DNA of 42,371 bases. Origin: Saprospiraceae bacterium (GTDB lineage Bacteria; Bacteroidota; Bacteroidia; Chitinophagales; Saprospiraceae). The DNA lies in assembly GCA_029212405.1 (NCBI GenBank), contig JARGNR010000052.1, positions 3,465-45,835 on the forward strand, in the 5' to 3' direction. Positions 32,996-42,371 of this stretch are shown one piece after another. The notes beneath the pieces were generated by a model. That model had not been told where the DNA came from, searched no databases, and saw only the letters and a program-made list of their open reading frames with translations. A program made the position numbers and the translations under genes. Positions within the stretch are counted from its first letter, which is position 1, and each line of letters opens with the position of its first letter.

Positions 32996-33376
32996 ATGAA
33001 GGAGGTAAAAAGACAAATAATTGAGAACTATGTGCAGGCTTATAATGAGTTTGATATTGAATCCATGATCAAGCACTTCGATAAGAACATCACTTTTCAA
33101 AATATTTCCAATGGGAATGTTGATTTGGAAATTAATGGAATCGATGAGTTTGAAATGCAGGCAGAGTCAGCAAAAACAATCTTTTCTGAAAGAACTCAAA
33201 CGATCACTAGTTGGGAGATAATAGAAGATGTTTACACCATCGGTATACATTATATTGGAGTTATAGCTAAAGATTTGCCACAAGGTGTTTCGGCAGGTGA
33301 TACCTTAGAACTTCATGGCAAATCTGAATTCACTTTTGCAGGCGAAAAGATAATTTCGTTGAAAGATTTCAGTTGA
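32996..33376 (+). CDS. SnoaL-like protein (NTF2 fold)
   Basis: At 126 residues from the ATG at 32996; an upstream TTG in the frame would overlap the lipoprotein gene. KEVKRQIIENYVQAYNEFDI and ESMIKHFDKNITFQNISNGN begin the cone fold, followed by INGIDEFEMQAESAKTIFSE and strands TITSWEIIEDVYTIGIHYIG and KSEFTFAGEKIISLKDFS. Substrate unknown. It is the last gene of this operon and is convergent with the dockerin-type protein. Confidence 0.8.
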   Translation: MKEVKRQIIENYVQAYNEFDIESMIKHFDKNITFQNISNGNVDLEINGIDEFEMQAESAKTIFSERTQTITSWEIIEDVYTIGIHYIGVIAKDLPQGVSAGDTLELHGKSEFTFAGEKIISLKDFS

Positions 33377-33395
33377 AATCATCTCGCTATTCTTT

Positions 33396-35879
33396 TCATA
33401 TTTTGATGACTCGTTGTACTGACTTTCCGTTTTTATTGGCGATAGAAATAAAATAGACTCCCGCATCCCATTCACTAGAATTGATTTGAACTTGAGATGC
33501 ATCTATATTTTGTTGTTGTATTAAGGCTCCTTGAACGTTCAATATGTCTACCTTTGTTTTGGCTTTTTCATCCCATTTCACTTGGATAAGATTTTCTGCG
33601 GGGTTTGGAAATATATGAACATTGATATTGTCCACATTACTTACACTTAAAGGATCATTGAAAGCGAGGTCAGTAATTAAGATGGAATCAACAAATCGAG
33701 TTCCGATATCTATGGTATTCCCATCTTTATCCAAGGCAAGAATATTTACGATTTCGATTTTAGCATATTCTTCGCCATTAGCATTGTCCGTTGTTCCTAG
33801 TTCATTCGCAGCGATGGATACTTTGTCGAAAAGAAGGCCACCTTCTGTTAACTCTCCCTCTTCTTCATAAAAAGCATAGGAGTAGCGGTCAGAAAAATTT
33901 ACAACATAGTCGATCGGCCCAGCGCCATCTTCTTCGGCAGGATAATTGGTCCATGCATCAAAGGTAAATCCAGTGCCCACACTCCAAGGACTAAAATACA
34001 ATAATCGATTATCAATAATTACATCAAAAGATAGTGATGCTATAGATGCAGTAATAGCCTGGTTTTCATCACCCAATCTTATTTCAGCATATCCCAGCTT
34101 TGAAATAAATCCTGGTCCAGCAGAAAGTTGATCTTTATCCACAAATTCTATAGAGAGTCCTTTGGGATCATTGATGGGATAGACATCATCTTGTTTTTCG
34201 TAGAATTCATTTTCGAGTTTGATGTTTTGTATCAAGAGGTCAATATCCCACGTATTGATTTCTCCATTTCCATTTACATCACCGTACTTGTATTCTATAC
34301 CAGCTTCCTCTTCTCCCCATTCCTCAGAATTAAACCCTAGCCAGTCAATCGATATGCGATCTCTATTTTTTGCATTTGGCACATTGTCATTTAACATAGA
34401 GGCCAAATAAGTAATATCATCGGCTTCAACTCTTCCATTATCATTGACATCTCCTGGCCAAACACATTCTGATGTGCAGGTTGTGAATGTATAGCATCCT
34501 TCATCTGAAGGAGAACTTTTTGCTTCGTTCCATAAAATAGTAATCTCTTCTACTTGATCTTCATACGTATCAAAAATACTTAAGTCCGTCTTATCATAGG
34601 AGAATAACACATCTACAAATTCAACTTCAGTGGAGGCACCAACAGGAAATTCACCTAAATCCATACTTGCTACCAAACCTTCCGTAAATAGATCGGTTCC
34701 CGATTGATTATTCAAATGCCAGCCATCAGGAATATTGGGTAAATCTGAAAACATAAATTTTGTAATGTCATTGCTCCCAGGATTGTACCCATCTCCACCT
34801 CGAGTAAGTGGAGTACCATCTGCAAATTTCCCATTCATCAAATTATCATAGTGGTCTAGTAATTCAGGTTCCGGAACTTCATCATTAAAATAATAGGTCG
34901 GCATGCAAGCATACATTGGATGGGTTAGAAAAACTGTAGAATAAATACATGAATTGTTTTCAGGTATAGGGACTACAGAGGGATAAGGACAAGGATTAAT
35001 ATCTTGCGCGTCTCGATTATACCCAAAGAGTGAATTGGAATTTTCATGTGATCCATAATAATCATTCTCATAACAGCCAAGGTCATAATCTTTATAAAAT
35101 CCAAGCTTGAAATTGAAAAGATCAACTTTGCCTTTATTATGGACCAACAGTCTTGTGAATACACTGTTTTTGAGGTTGTTTTCTTGGCAATCTAAGGTGT
35201 AATTTATTTGTCCAATTTGAATCGTTTTTTCACTTCCATTTCCACTTGTTAAGAGTGATATATTATAATACACAGAAAATGAAAATTTACTTGGTATGAA
35301 TTCACTATTTTCTTGATCAATGCATGGATAGTCTCCCTTCAAAGGATCATACATCCCATCATTGTCATGATCATGGAAAGGAGCCAAGTCATCATTTATG
35401 GAAACCTGAAAATATGGATTCCCTTTAGCTGGCCATTCAACAACATCTTCAGGCAAATCCGCCAAGGTAAGAGCACCATTTGAAAATAACTCTTGAATCA
35501 AATGAATTTCTTCAGATGAGGTGCTCCAGATTTTATTGAAATACATTTCATTTTCTTCAAAAACTTCTCCATTACCAAGTAAGATTCCTGGAGAGTAAAA
35601 GTTGGAAGGATCATACCTGTTTACATTGGTGAAAAGAGTGCCATCTTGATCATTACCAGTTAGAATTAGGCCCGTAGCAAATCCAAGGTTATAGCCTGGG
35701 GCATTGTTTGTAGGGTTGAAATAGTCAGACTCATCAGTAAATGATTTTATAAAACCATCATTTGAAAAGGTGTGCGATAGTGTCGATGTGGTCAACGTTT
35801 TTGTAACCTGTTGTGCATGTATTGGGTGCAGTAGGAAAAAGTAGGTGATAGATAGAAATAGTGTAAACTGTGTTTTCAT
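33396..35879 (-). CDS. Large secreted protein with dockerin repeats and T9SS sorting domain
   Basis: This 827-residue protein has a signal peptide (FTLFLSITYFFLLHPIHAQ). The N-terminal 430 residues are an unrecognised beta-rich region with Asp-rich, calcium-binding-like motifs (DHDNDGMYDPLKGDYP). Two dockerin type I loops follow: VNDNGRVEADDITYLASMLN and VNGNGEINTWDIDLLIQNIK. A cohesin-like stretch (GLSIEFVDKDQLSAGPGFIS onward) comes next, and the T9SS type A domain closes it (HIFPNPAENLIQVKW, DAGVYFISIANKNGKSVQR). Dockerin next to a T9SS signal suggests a surface protein assembly module. No glycosidase motif is seen. Confidence 0.85.
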   Translation of the reverse strand: MKTQFTLFLSITYFFLLHPIHAQQVTKTLTTSTLSHTFSNDGFIKSFTDESDYFNPTNNAPGYNLGFATGLILTGNDQDGTLFTNVNRYDPSNFYSPGILLGNGEVFEENEMYFNKIWSTSSEEIHLIQELFSNGALTLADLPEDVVEWPAKGNPYFQVSINDDLAPFHDHDNDGMYDPLKGDYPCIDQENSEFIPSKFSFSVYYNISLLTSGNGSEKTIQIGQINYTLDCQENNLKNSVFTRLLVHNKGKVDLFNFKLGFYKDYDLGCYENDYYGSHENSNSLFGYNRDAQDINPCPYPSVVPIPENNSCIYSTVFLTHPMYACMPTYYFNDEVPEPELLDHYDNLMNGKFADGTPLTRGGDGYNPGSNDITKFMFSDLPNIPDGWHLNNQSGTDLFTEGLVASMDLGEFPVGASTEVEFVDVLFSYDKTDLSIFDTYEDQVEEITILWNEAKSSPSDEGCYTFTTCTSECVWPGDVNDNGRVEADDITYLASMLNDNVPNAKNRDRISIDWLGFNSEEWGEEEAGIEYKYGDVNGNGEINTWDIDLLIQNIKLENEFYEKQDDVYPINDPKGLSIEFVDKDQLSAGPGFISKLGYAEIRLGDENQAITASIASLSFDVIIDNRLLYFSPWSVGTGFTFDAWTNYPAEEDGAGPIDYVVNFSDRYSYAFYEEEGELTEGGLLFDKVSIAANELGTTDNANGEEYAKIEIVNILALDKDGNTIDIGTRFVDSILITDLAFNDPLSVSNVDNINVHIFPNPAENLIQVKWDEKAKTKVDILNVQGALIQQQNIDASQVQINSSEWDAGVYFISIANKNGKSVQRVIKI

Positions 35880-36033
35880 GAATTATCGTTTTTGTACATT
35901 TAATTGATTCTTAAAACTATAATCATTTTAGATAACCTAGTATATTGCAACGAAGATATGTCGTGTCAATCACCTTAATTTTAGGATAATGTCGCAAAGA
36001 ACATGAGAGCCCGCACCACTTAATAATATATGT

Positions 36034-36597
36034 ATGGTCCATATTAAAAGAGTTGAATCGAAAAAAGAATTGGAGGGTATATTGCAATTACAACGTAAGA
36101 ATATCAAGGAAAATCTTACACAAACCACTATGGAAAAAGATGGTTTTGTTACGCTAAAACATGATTTTGATTTGTTGGATAAAATGAATGCATTTGAACC
36201 CCATGTGATTGCAGTAGACAATGGAAAAGTAATTGGTTATGCTTTGGTTATGGTACAACAATTGAAAGATGAAATTCCTATTTTGATTCCTATGTTTGAT
36301 CGATTGAATGAAATCACATATGATGGGAAGATTATTGGTAATTCAAGGTTTTATATAATGGGACAAGTATGCATAGATAGCGAATATCGAGGACAAGGCA
36401 TTTTCCGTAAATTATATGCAAAACACAGAACTGATTTGATGAATGATTACGATTATTGTGTGACAGAGGTAGCGAGTAGGAATACTCGGTCCATAGTTGC
36501 TCACCAGAAAATTGGCTTTCATACCATTCATTCTTTTACTGATGAAGAAGATTCCTGGGAAATTATATTGTTAGACTTTAAGAAGACTATTGTCTAA
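36034..36597 (+). CDS. GNAT-family N-acetyltransferase
   Basis: The 187-residue protein has motif A FYIMGQVCIDSEYRGQGIFR (R/Q-x2-G-x-G/F, acetyl-CoA pyrophosphate loop), preceded by VIAVDNGKVIGYALVMVQQL, and motif B ASRNTRSIVAHQKIGFHTIH, ending in WEIILLDF. Substrate not deducible. It stands between two large surface genes on different transcription units. Confidence 0.93.
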   Translation: MVHIKRVESKKELEGILQLQRKNIKENLTQTTMEKDGFVTLKHDFDLLDKMNAFEPHVIAVDNGKVIGYALVMVQQLKDEIPILIPMFDRLNEITYDGKIIGNSRFYIMGQVCIDSEYRGQGIFRKLYAKHRTDLMNDYDYCVTEVASRNTRSIVAHQKIGFHTIHSFTDEEDSWEIILLDFKKTIV

Positions 36598-36744
36598 ACT
36601 TTACAATATTTTATTCCACTTTTTTCAACCAAAATGACCTTTTTCGTGTCTTATTAGTGGTCATCTGTGTGAGTTGGATTTCTAGAGGAGTTAAAAATCA
36701 ATAAGACTGACCATATCTACTGTTCAAAACCTAAATAAACGATA

Positions 36745-38949
36745 TTGAAAAAGTCTACTTTCTTTTTATTCAGATCTTATTTTCTCTTTTTATTTTTTCT
36801 TTCAATTAGTTCTGGAATTCATGCGCAGATGTGGGAGCAACTAAATGATTCTCCATTTCGAGATGACCATACAAATGGATTTGGTCATGAAGGAATTGCC
36901 TATTTGTTCAGAGGTATACCGACAAATACTGGTAATGGTCCTGAAAATGAAGTGTGGACCTACACCCCAGAAACAGATACTTGGGAGCTGATGACCACCT
37001 TTCCTGGACCTGCAAGGAATATATCAATTGGGGATGATTGGAATGGCAAGTATTATTATGGATTTGGAATAGGTGGCCCTAACGGGCTGTTGAATGACTT
37101 ATGGGAGTTTGATCCGGCAGATAGTTCGTTTACCGAATTACCAGCCTGCCCATGTGTAGGTAGATCACATCCTTCTTTGATCGCCCATAATGATAAGATA
37201 TTCATGGGAGCAGGTTCTTCCTTTGGTGGAGATCTCAACGATTGGTGGGAATACGACATGATCACTCAGGAATGGACACAAAAAGAAAATATACCTGGAC
37301 CAGTTCGTCATCATATGTTCCACTTCTCAATTGGAGACGATGTATACGTCGGAGGAGGACATGTTTTAAATTGGAACAAATGGGATCCAATCAATGATGA
37401 ATGGACACCAATCGATGATTTGCCTCAAGGAAGAGTTGCAGGAACTCAATTTCAATATAATGGTTTGGGTTTTATATTAGCGGGAGATGATCGATTCCAT
37501 GATCATGTTCCAAATTTTGAGACGTTTATGTATTATAATGCTGAGAATAATGAGTGGGATTACCTTCCATCTTTACCGAATGGCAGTAGATGGGCTCCAT
37601 CTTCTTTTATTATCGGAGATGACTTATATTTTGCAGCAGGTCTGTCTGATCTAGTTAATGGTGATGCTTCAGTTTGGAAATTTGACCTCAGTTTGGTTGA
37701 TTGCTTGCCACCTGGAGGTGTGACTGCTTCCAATATTATGAATAACTCTGCTGATCTTTTTTGGAATACGAACGCAAACGGAATAGGAGATACTTTGAAA
37801 TGGAGAGTACTGGGAGATTCAGAATGGAATATTGTGGAAAATCCTGACGTAATTTACGAACTGGAGGGGCTGGAAACGTGCACAGACTACGAAATTGTTA
37901 TTGCGAAACAATGCAGCTCAAATTCATCTTCTTCTGAACCTTTTGTGTTTACAACGGAAGGTTGCTGTGTAAATCCTGATATAATAGTGAATTCTATCAC
38001 TGCCAATGCGGCACTTGTTGAGTGGCCTGCAATAGCAGCTGCGGATGAATATAATGTACGGTGGAAACCAACAAGTGAAGAAGACTGGTCAACGTTAACT
38101 GTGACTGCTAGTCCTGTTCAACTAACAGATTTGTTGGAATGTACAGAATATGAATTTCAAATCGAGTCGGTTTGTTCTATTTCAGATATAGACTACAGTG
38201 ACAGTAAATTGTTTTTGACAAGAGATTGTGGTGCTTGTTTGGACGATGACTACTGCAATATCATAGAATCATTTGGGGCAGAATTTGTATATATCAACAA
38301 GGTGGCCATCAATGGATATGTCAATGTTTCAGGTAACAATCAAGGGTATGGAAATTTTGCAGATGCACAAGCAGAAGAGGTCTTTATAGGAGGACCATTC
38401 TCCTTTACGCTAGAACCGGGCTATGAGGATGGAGCATTCGCTTTTGATTTGTTAGGATGGTTGGATCTCAACGGCAATGGAGAATTTGAAGATTCAGAAT
38501 TGATTATTCAACAAAATGATGTTGCAGGGGAAACTTCGCTAAGTGTACTTATACCAGATGATGCGACACCAGGATTGACTCGTCTGCGTGTTTTTTATTC
38601 AAGCGAAACAGATCCGTGTTCTCTAAGTTCGAACTTTGTTTTTGGTGAAGCAGAGGATTATTGTATAACTCTTTTGGAAAAACCAACTTCAACAATTGAA
38701 TTAGACGATCAAAAACTTGTTGCCTATCCTAATCCATTTAACTCTACATTTATAATTAATAATTCTTCTCCAACTACTTTTAGCTACAACGTTAGAGTAA
38801 TGAATGTAGCTGGTCAAATTGTCCAAGAACAGCAAAATTATAAATTAGGAGAGGAAGTGGAATTGTCTGAAAATATTCGCGCAGGTGTATACTTTTTGTT
38901 AATTGATAATGGTACTGAAGTAAACAGAATAAAAATTGTCAAAAAATAG
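36745..38949 (+). CDS. Secreted kelch/FN3/GEVED protein with T9SS sorting domain
   Basis: The 734-residue protein begins at TTG 36745, directly followed by a good signal peptide (KKSTFFLFRSYFLFLFFLSI... IHAQ); no ATG is available before it. Residues about 30-325 are kelch-like repeats (VWTYTPETDTWELMTTFPGP, DLWEFDPADSSFTELPACPC, WWEYDMITQEWTQKENIPGP, WNKWDPINDEWTPIDDLPQG). Two fibronectin III domains follow (about 325-405 and 408-490, with C-T-D/E-Y-E/I motifs). A GEVED domain with LLGWLDLNGNGEFEDSELII comes next and then a type A T9SS domain (LVAYPNPFNSTFIIN). It is probably a surface adhesin or binding protein. Confidence 0.88.
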   Translation: MKKSTFFLFRSYFLFLFFLSISSGIHAQMWEQLNDSPFRDDHTNGFGHEGIAYLFRGIPTNTGNGPENEVWTYTPETDTWELMTTFPGPARNISIGDDWNGKYYYGFGIGGPNGLLNDLWEFDPADSSFTELPACPCVGRSHPSLIAHNDKIFMGAGSSFGGDLNDWWEYDMITQEWTQKENIPGPVRHHMFHFSIGDDVYVGGGHVLNWNKWDPINDEWTPIDDLPQGRVAGTQFQYNGLGFILAGDDRFHDHVPNFETFMYYNAENNEWDYLPSLPNGSRWAPSSFIIGDDLYFAAGLSDLVNGDASVWKFDLSLVDCLPPGGVTASNIMNNSADLFWNTNANGIGDTLKWRVLGDSEWNIVENPDVIYELEGLETCTDYEIVIAKQCSSNSSSSEPFVFTTEGCCVNPDIIVNSITANAALVEWPAIAAADEYNVRWKPTSEEDWSTLTVTASPVQLTDLLECTEYEFQIESVCSISDIDYSDSKLFLTRDCGACLDDDYCNIIESFGAEFVYINKVAINGYVNVSGNNQGYGNFADAQAEEVFIGGPFSFTLEPGYEDGAFAFDLLGWLDLNGNGEFEDSELIIQQNDVAGETSLSVLIPDDATPGLTRLRVFYSSETDPCSLSSNFVFGEAEDYCITLLEKPTSTIELDDQKLVAYPNPFNSTFIINNSSPTTFSYNVRVMNVAGQIVQEQQNYKLGEEVELSENIRAGVYFLLIDNGTEVNRIKIVKK

Positions 38950-39189
38950 GTGGATTCTATTTAAGATTTGTGAATTTTCTGAATAGGAATATGCTTTTAT
39001 ATTATAAGCGTTTCATCGAAACAGGACTAAAATTTTGCCTGTATATTTATTTTAAATATCATTTGAAGGTTACATTTGACTACTTTCATCGTTTGTTATT
39101 TATTGCTTGATCTCTTTGCATTCAAAAGAATACTGAATGTTTTTTGAGGAAGGTTTTAAATAAAAACAAACGATAAAGGAAACCTCTTT
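38950..39189. other. Intergenic region before the TonB receptor
   Basis: 240 bp. TACATTTG at 39071-39078 and TCTCTTTG at 39111-39118 resemble -7 boxes, but neither has a TTG at the normal 19-21 bp. No other element is recognised. Confidence 0.4.
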
Positions 39190-41589
39190 ATGCAACATAA
39201 GTACAATGGCCTCTGCACAGCTTATATAAAAGGGCTGATATCTATTTTTTTAATAACTCAATCCGTGTTTTTGGCGGGTCAGAATTTCACAATTTCTGGC
39301 TATGTGGAAGATGCATCTTCTGGTGAAAAATTAATTGGAGCTAACTTAATTGATTTAAACAGTGGAGAAGGAACAATTACCAATACCTTCGGCTATTTCA
39401 GTCTTACCTTGCCCAAAGACAGCGTTCGATTGGCAATTACCTATATAGGCTATCAATCTGGATTGAAAGAACTCTTTTTGGAGGAAGATACACAAATTGA
39501 AATTGCATTATCAGATAATGTAGAATTGCAAGAAGTTGTCATTACTGCGAAACAAACCGAATTAATCGAACAGCGTACCCAAATGAGTACGGTCGAAATA
39601 CCTATAGCTCAAATTAAGAAAGTACCTGCCTTGTTAGGGGAGACGGATGTTTTGAAAGCATTACAATTGCTGCCAGGCGTTCAATCTGGTGGAGAAGGAC
39701 AAAGTGGTTTGTATGTCAGGGGAGGAAGTCCAGATCAAAATTTGATTTTGTTGGATGGAGTACCCGTTTACAATGCATCTCATTTATTTGGTTTTTTTTC
39801 TGTATTTAATGCAGATGCGATCAAAGATGTAAAATTGATCAAAGGAGGATTTCCAGCGAGATATGGGGGGCGATTATCTAGTGTTTTGGATATCAATATG
39901 AAAGAGGGCAACATGCAGGAAATGCATGGATCTGCTTCTATCGGATTTGTGGCGTCAAAATTTACACTGGAAGGCCCAATCAAAAAAGATAAAAGTTCAT
40001 TTATTGTTTCGGCTAGAAGAACCTATATCGACCAACTTCTTAAACCGTTTATCGCAAAATCATTTGAGGATGAAGGAATCAAAGGTGGAACAGGGTATTA
40101 TTTTTATGATTTGAATGCCAAAGTCAATTATAAATTTTCTAACACCGATCGATTGTACCTCAGTTTTTATGGAGGAAAAGATAAATTCTTTTTGGATCAA
40201 GAAGATCTAGTTGGACGATTTAAAGATCGATTTGAAAATGATTTTGGATGGGGTAATATTACATCAGCGTTGCGGTGGAATCATGTATGGACCCCTAAGC
40301 TGTTTTCCAATACGATGGTGACCTACAGTAAATATAATCTTGATTTGGGATCATTGTACAGTACAATTGACTCTACAAATAATCTGAGAGACGATATTTC
40401 TCTTGGATATGATTCTGGAATTATTGACTATGCCGCAAAGATCGATTTCGATTATATCCCTTCTCCAGAGCATTTCATACGGTTCGGAATAAGTGGAATT
40501 CACCATCATTTTTTTCCTGGAGAGTTCAATTTGAATCAGGTGGTTGATGAGTATGATTATTTTTTCTCAACGGTAGTGAAACAGAATGAAATTAAAGCGC
40601 AAGAAATTGCGGCTTATGTAGAAGATGATATCTCAATAAATGATCGCTTAAAGATGAATGTTGGGCTTCATCTGAGTACGTTCTTAGTTGAAGGGGAAAA
40701 CTACAATTCTATTCAACCGCGTTTAGGTGCAAGATATCTGCTGCCCAATGATTTTGCGCTTAAGGCTTCATTTGCCACTATGCGACAGTACATTCAATTG
40801 CTGGCGTTTGAAGGGATAGGTTTACCAACAGATTTATGGCTTCCAACGACCAAGAAGGTGAAACCACAGGATTCGTATCAGGTTGCATTAGGATTGGCCA
40901 AGACCATAGGAAAAGATTACGAGTTTAGCATTGAGGCATATTTTAAAGAAATGAGCAATTTACTTTCGTATGCAGATGGAGAAGGACTTTTTTCATTGTC
41001 TGATTGGCAAGATAGAGTGATTCAGGGCGATGGAAAAGCGTATGGTGCAGAGTTTTTTATTCAGAAGAAAAGCGGACGATTATCCGGATGGCTTGGATAT
41101 ACATTAGCATGGTCGTTGAGGCAGTTTGATGAATTAAACAGAGGAGAAGAGTTTCCTTTCAGATACGATAGAAGACATGATTTTTCCATAGTTGCAAATT
41201 ATGAATTGACTCCAAAGATTAATATTTCTGGTACATGGATTTATGGAAGTGGAAATGCTGTAACCTTGGAAGATAGTAAATATCAAGGAACCTATAATGG
41301 TGATTTTCCATATGAAGGGGCATTTTATTCGGACCGAAACAACTATAGAATGCGTTCTTATCATAGGTTGGATATAGGAATCAATTTTGTGAAAAAAAGG
41401 GAGAAATATGAACGTACTTGGTCTTTTGGGGCATATAATACGTATAGCAATAAGAACCCATTTTTTGTGTATACTGAGAACAATTATCTAGGAAGTAACC
41501 CAGATGGAACTCCAAATTCAGAGACAGTGCTGAAGCAAGCAAGTTTGTTTCCCATAATCCCTTATGTAACCTATCGAATTGATTTTTAA
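39190..41589 (+). CDS. TonB-dependent outer-membrane receptor with N-terminal carboxypeptidase-regulatory domain
   Basis: This 799-residue protein has a signal peptide (IKGLISIFLITQSVFLAGQ), a CarboxypepD_reg-like domain (about 30-110: FTISGYVEDASSGEKLIGAN, TITNTFGYFSLTLP, ITYIGYQS), a plug (about 130-230: VPALLGETDVLKALQLLPGV, SGLYVRGGSPDQNLILLDGV, VYNASHLFGFFSVFNADAIK) and a C-terminal 22-strand barrel ending YVTYRIDF, the expected C-terminal Phe. This type sits in loci with DUF4249 lipoproteins and imports or handles unknown ligands. It is not a canonical SusC because no SusD is next to it. It starts the last operon. Confidence 0.95.
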   Translation: MQHKYNGLCTAYIKGLISIFLITQSVFLAGQNFTISGYVEDASSGEKLIGANLIDLNSGEGTITNTFGYFSLTLPKDSVRLAITYIGYQSGLKELFLEEDTQIEIALSDNVELQEVVITAKQTELIEQRTQMSTVEIPIAQIKKVPALLGETDVLKALQLLPGVQSGGEGQSGLYVRGGSPDQNLILLDGVPVYNASHLFGFFSVFNADAIKDVKLIKGGFPARYGGRLSSVLDINMKEGNMQEMHGSASIGFVASKFTLEGPIKKDKSSFIVSARRTYIDQLLKPFIAKSFEDEGIKGGTGYYFYDLNAKVNYKFSNTDRLYLSFYGGKDKFFLDQEDLVGRFKDRFENDFGWGNITSALRWNHVWTPKLFSNTMVTYSKYNLDLGSLYSTIDSTNNLRDDISLGYDSGIIDYAAKIDFDYIPSPEHFIRFGISGIHHHFFPGEFNLNQVVDEYDYFFSTVVKQNEIKAQEIAAYVEDDISINDRLKMNVGLHLSTFLVEGENYNSIQPRLGARYLLPNDFALKASFATMRQYIQLLAFEGIGLPTDLWLPTTKKVKPQDSYQVALGLAKTIGKDYEFSIEAYFKEMSNLLSYADGEGLFSLSDWQDRVIQGDGKAYGAEFFIQKKSGRLSGWLGYTLAWSLRQFDELNRGEEFPFRYDRRHDFSIVANYELTPKINISGTWIYGSGNAVTLEDSKYQGTYNGDFPYEGAFYSDRNNYRMRSYHRLDIGINFVKKREKYERTWSFGAYNTYSNKNPFFVYTENNYLGSNPDGTPNSETVLKQASLFPIIPYVTYRIDF

Positions 41590-41602
41590 ATGTATAAATA
41601 GT

Positions 41603-42371
41603 ATGAATATATTTAATATGAAATATAAAATAGTTTTTCTTATCTCTTTTCTTGCTATCATGTTGGTGTCATGTGAAGATTTTTTTGAAACAACTCTTGA
41701 ACTTGAGATTCCAGAATATGAAGAACAGATTGTAGTGTCTGCACTATTGGACAACGATCGAAAAAAAGGCATATATATATCAAAAACAGTAGGTATAAAT
41801 GATGATGTTGAAAATACAGAAATTGACAATGCGGAGATTACTTTGATAGCTGGGAATGGAGAGTCGATTCAAGTGATGCCATCTGAACCAAGCAATAATT
41901 ATTTTGATCTGAATTATGAGCTGGAAGAAGGAGTAGAATTTGTTCCAGAAGAAACGTATACCCTGGAGGTCAGTACACCGGATGGCAAGCAAGCAAATTG
42001 TACTGTTCAAATGCCCTCAACCCCAGAATTAATTTCTGCGAAATATCGCGAAGGTGGAGGTACAACCTTAGATGGAGATAAATTGAATGCAATTGATATT
42101 GTATTAAAAGACAAACCTTCACAAGAAAATTTCTACAGGGTTGCGTTATATTATAAATTAAATTCCTTTCCAACGTATATTCAAAGCAATGATCCCGCTG
42201 CAGAAGAAAGTTCAGATTATAATAGTTTGATCCTGAACGATATCCAATTTGATGGCGAAGAATATCGATTGCAAATTTTATACTACGACAATGGTGCTCC
42301 AGATACAGATGAATATACCGTCAGATTATCCTCTATATCAAAAGATCAGTACCGATTTGATAAATTATTGA
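41603..42371 (+). CDS. DUF4249 lipoprotein, C-terminus outside the window
   Basis: The frame is open from ATG 41603 to the window end (256 complete codons). The lipobox is FLAIMLVSC with Cys24. It continues EDFFETTLELEIPEYEEQIV, VVSALLDNDRK, TLIAGNGESIQVMPSEP and the strand TYTLEVSTPDGKQANCTVQM; these match the beginning of DUF4249 proteins, which are about 270-400 residues. It starts 13 bp after the TonB receptor stop. DUF4249 proteins regularly pair with this receptor type and are thought to be its surface partner. The N-terminal Met at 41618 is an alternative start. Confidence 0.9.
   Translation, partial: MNIFNMKYKIVFLISFLAIMLVSCEDFFETTLELEIPEYEEQIVVSALLDNDRKKGIYISKTVGINDDVENTEIDNAEITLIAGNGESIQVMPSEPSNNYFDLNYELEEGVEFVPEETYTLEVSTPDGKQANCTVQMPSTPELISAKYREGGGTTLDGDKLNAIDIVLKDKPSQENFYRVALYYKLNSFPTYIQSNDPAAEESSDYNSLILNDIQFDGEEYRLQILYYDNGAPDTDEYTVRLSSISKDQYRFDKLL

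Noticed and set aside
39071-39118. TACATTTG and TCTCTTTG as promoter boxes for the TonB receptor
   Set aside because: Neither has a TTG at normal distance, so no firm call was made.

Overview
The window looks like chromosomal DNA from a low-GC free-living member of the Bacteroidota. Three large secreted proteins end in the PNP-type type IX secretion (T9SS) sorting domain. A TonB-dependent receptor with an N-terminal carboxypeptidase-regulatory domain sits beside a DUF4249 lipoprotein. Several promoters fit the Bacteroidota pattern (-33 TTG, -7 TAnnTTTG), and most genes lack a Shine-Dalgarno sequence. I do not place it below phylum level. I saw no rRNA, tRNA, CRISPR array, transposase or phage structural gene.

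Layout. 1-2238 (minus) is the N-terminal part of a BNR/sortilin-like secreted protein. 2.5-8.6 kb is a patchy accessory stretch: an unrecognised 282-aa protein and a shortened copy of it 4.9 kb away, a Cys-motif protein, a MarR regulator with an NmrA-like oxidoreductase sharing a duplicated operator, a truncated barrel protein with a decayed neighbour, a CBS-pair protein and a DUF1963 protein. 8.8-14.7 kb holds a T9SS protein, small membrane proteins, a barrel protein, a methyltransferase, and a WYL regulator plus SnoaL-like protein pair that also shares a duplicated operator. 15.0-18.8 kb is a tight export operon (ABC exporter without a peptidase domain, HlyD-type adaptor, SAM methyltransferase) preceded by very small ORFs. 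19-26.9 kb is mostly single housekeeping or accessory genes: a leucine-rich repeat protein, HAD hydrolase, DoxX-like protein, SUKH-like exported protein, Fe-S uracil-DNA glycosylase, MscS channel, RibD/DHFR-like reductase and DinB protein. 26.9-31 kb has two different sulfatases flanking an unknown protein and a mono-cluster ferredoxin-like protein. 31-33.4 kb is a coupled operon (TonB-C-like protein, membrane protein, phosphodiester glycosidase lipoprotein, SnoaL-like protein). 33.4-42.4 kb carries surface genes: a dockerin/T9SS protein, a GNAT enzyme, a kelch/FN3/GEVED/T9SS protein, and the TonB receptor/DUF4249 pair running off the window.

How the parts work together. The two regulator-target pairs (MarR/NmrA at 4.3-5.9 kb, WYL/SnoaL at 12.5-13.7 kb) each carry the same palindrome before the regulator and before the target, which suggests autoregulation with co-control. 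The export operon is the best candidate for an undescribed system: it has the parts for making and exporting a modified small peptide, but no convincing substrate gene is proven. The surface proteins and sulfatases fit a particle- or polysaccharide-associated lifestyle, but the window has no complete polysaccharide utilisation locus.
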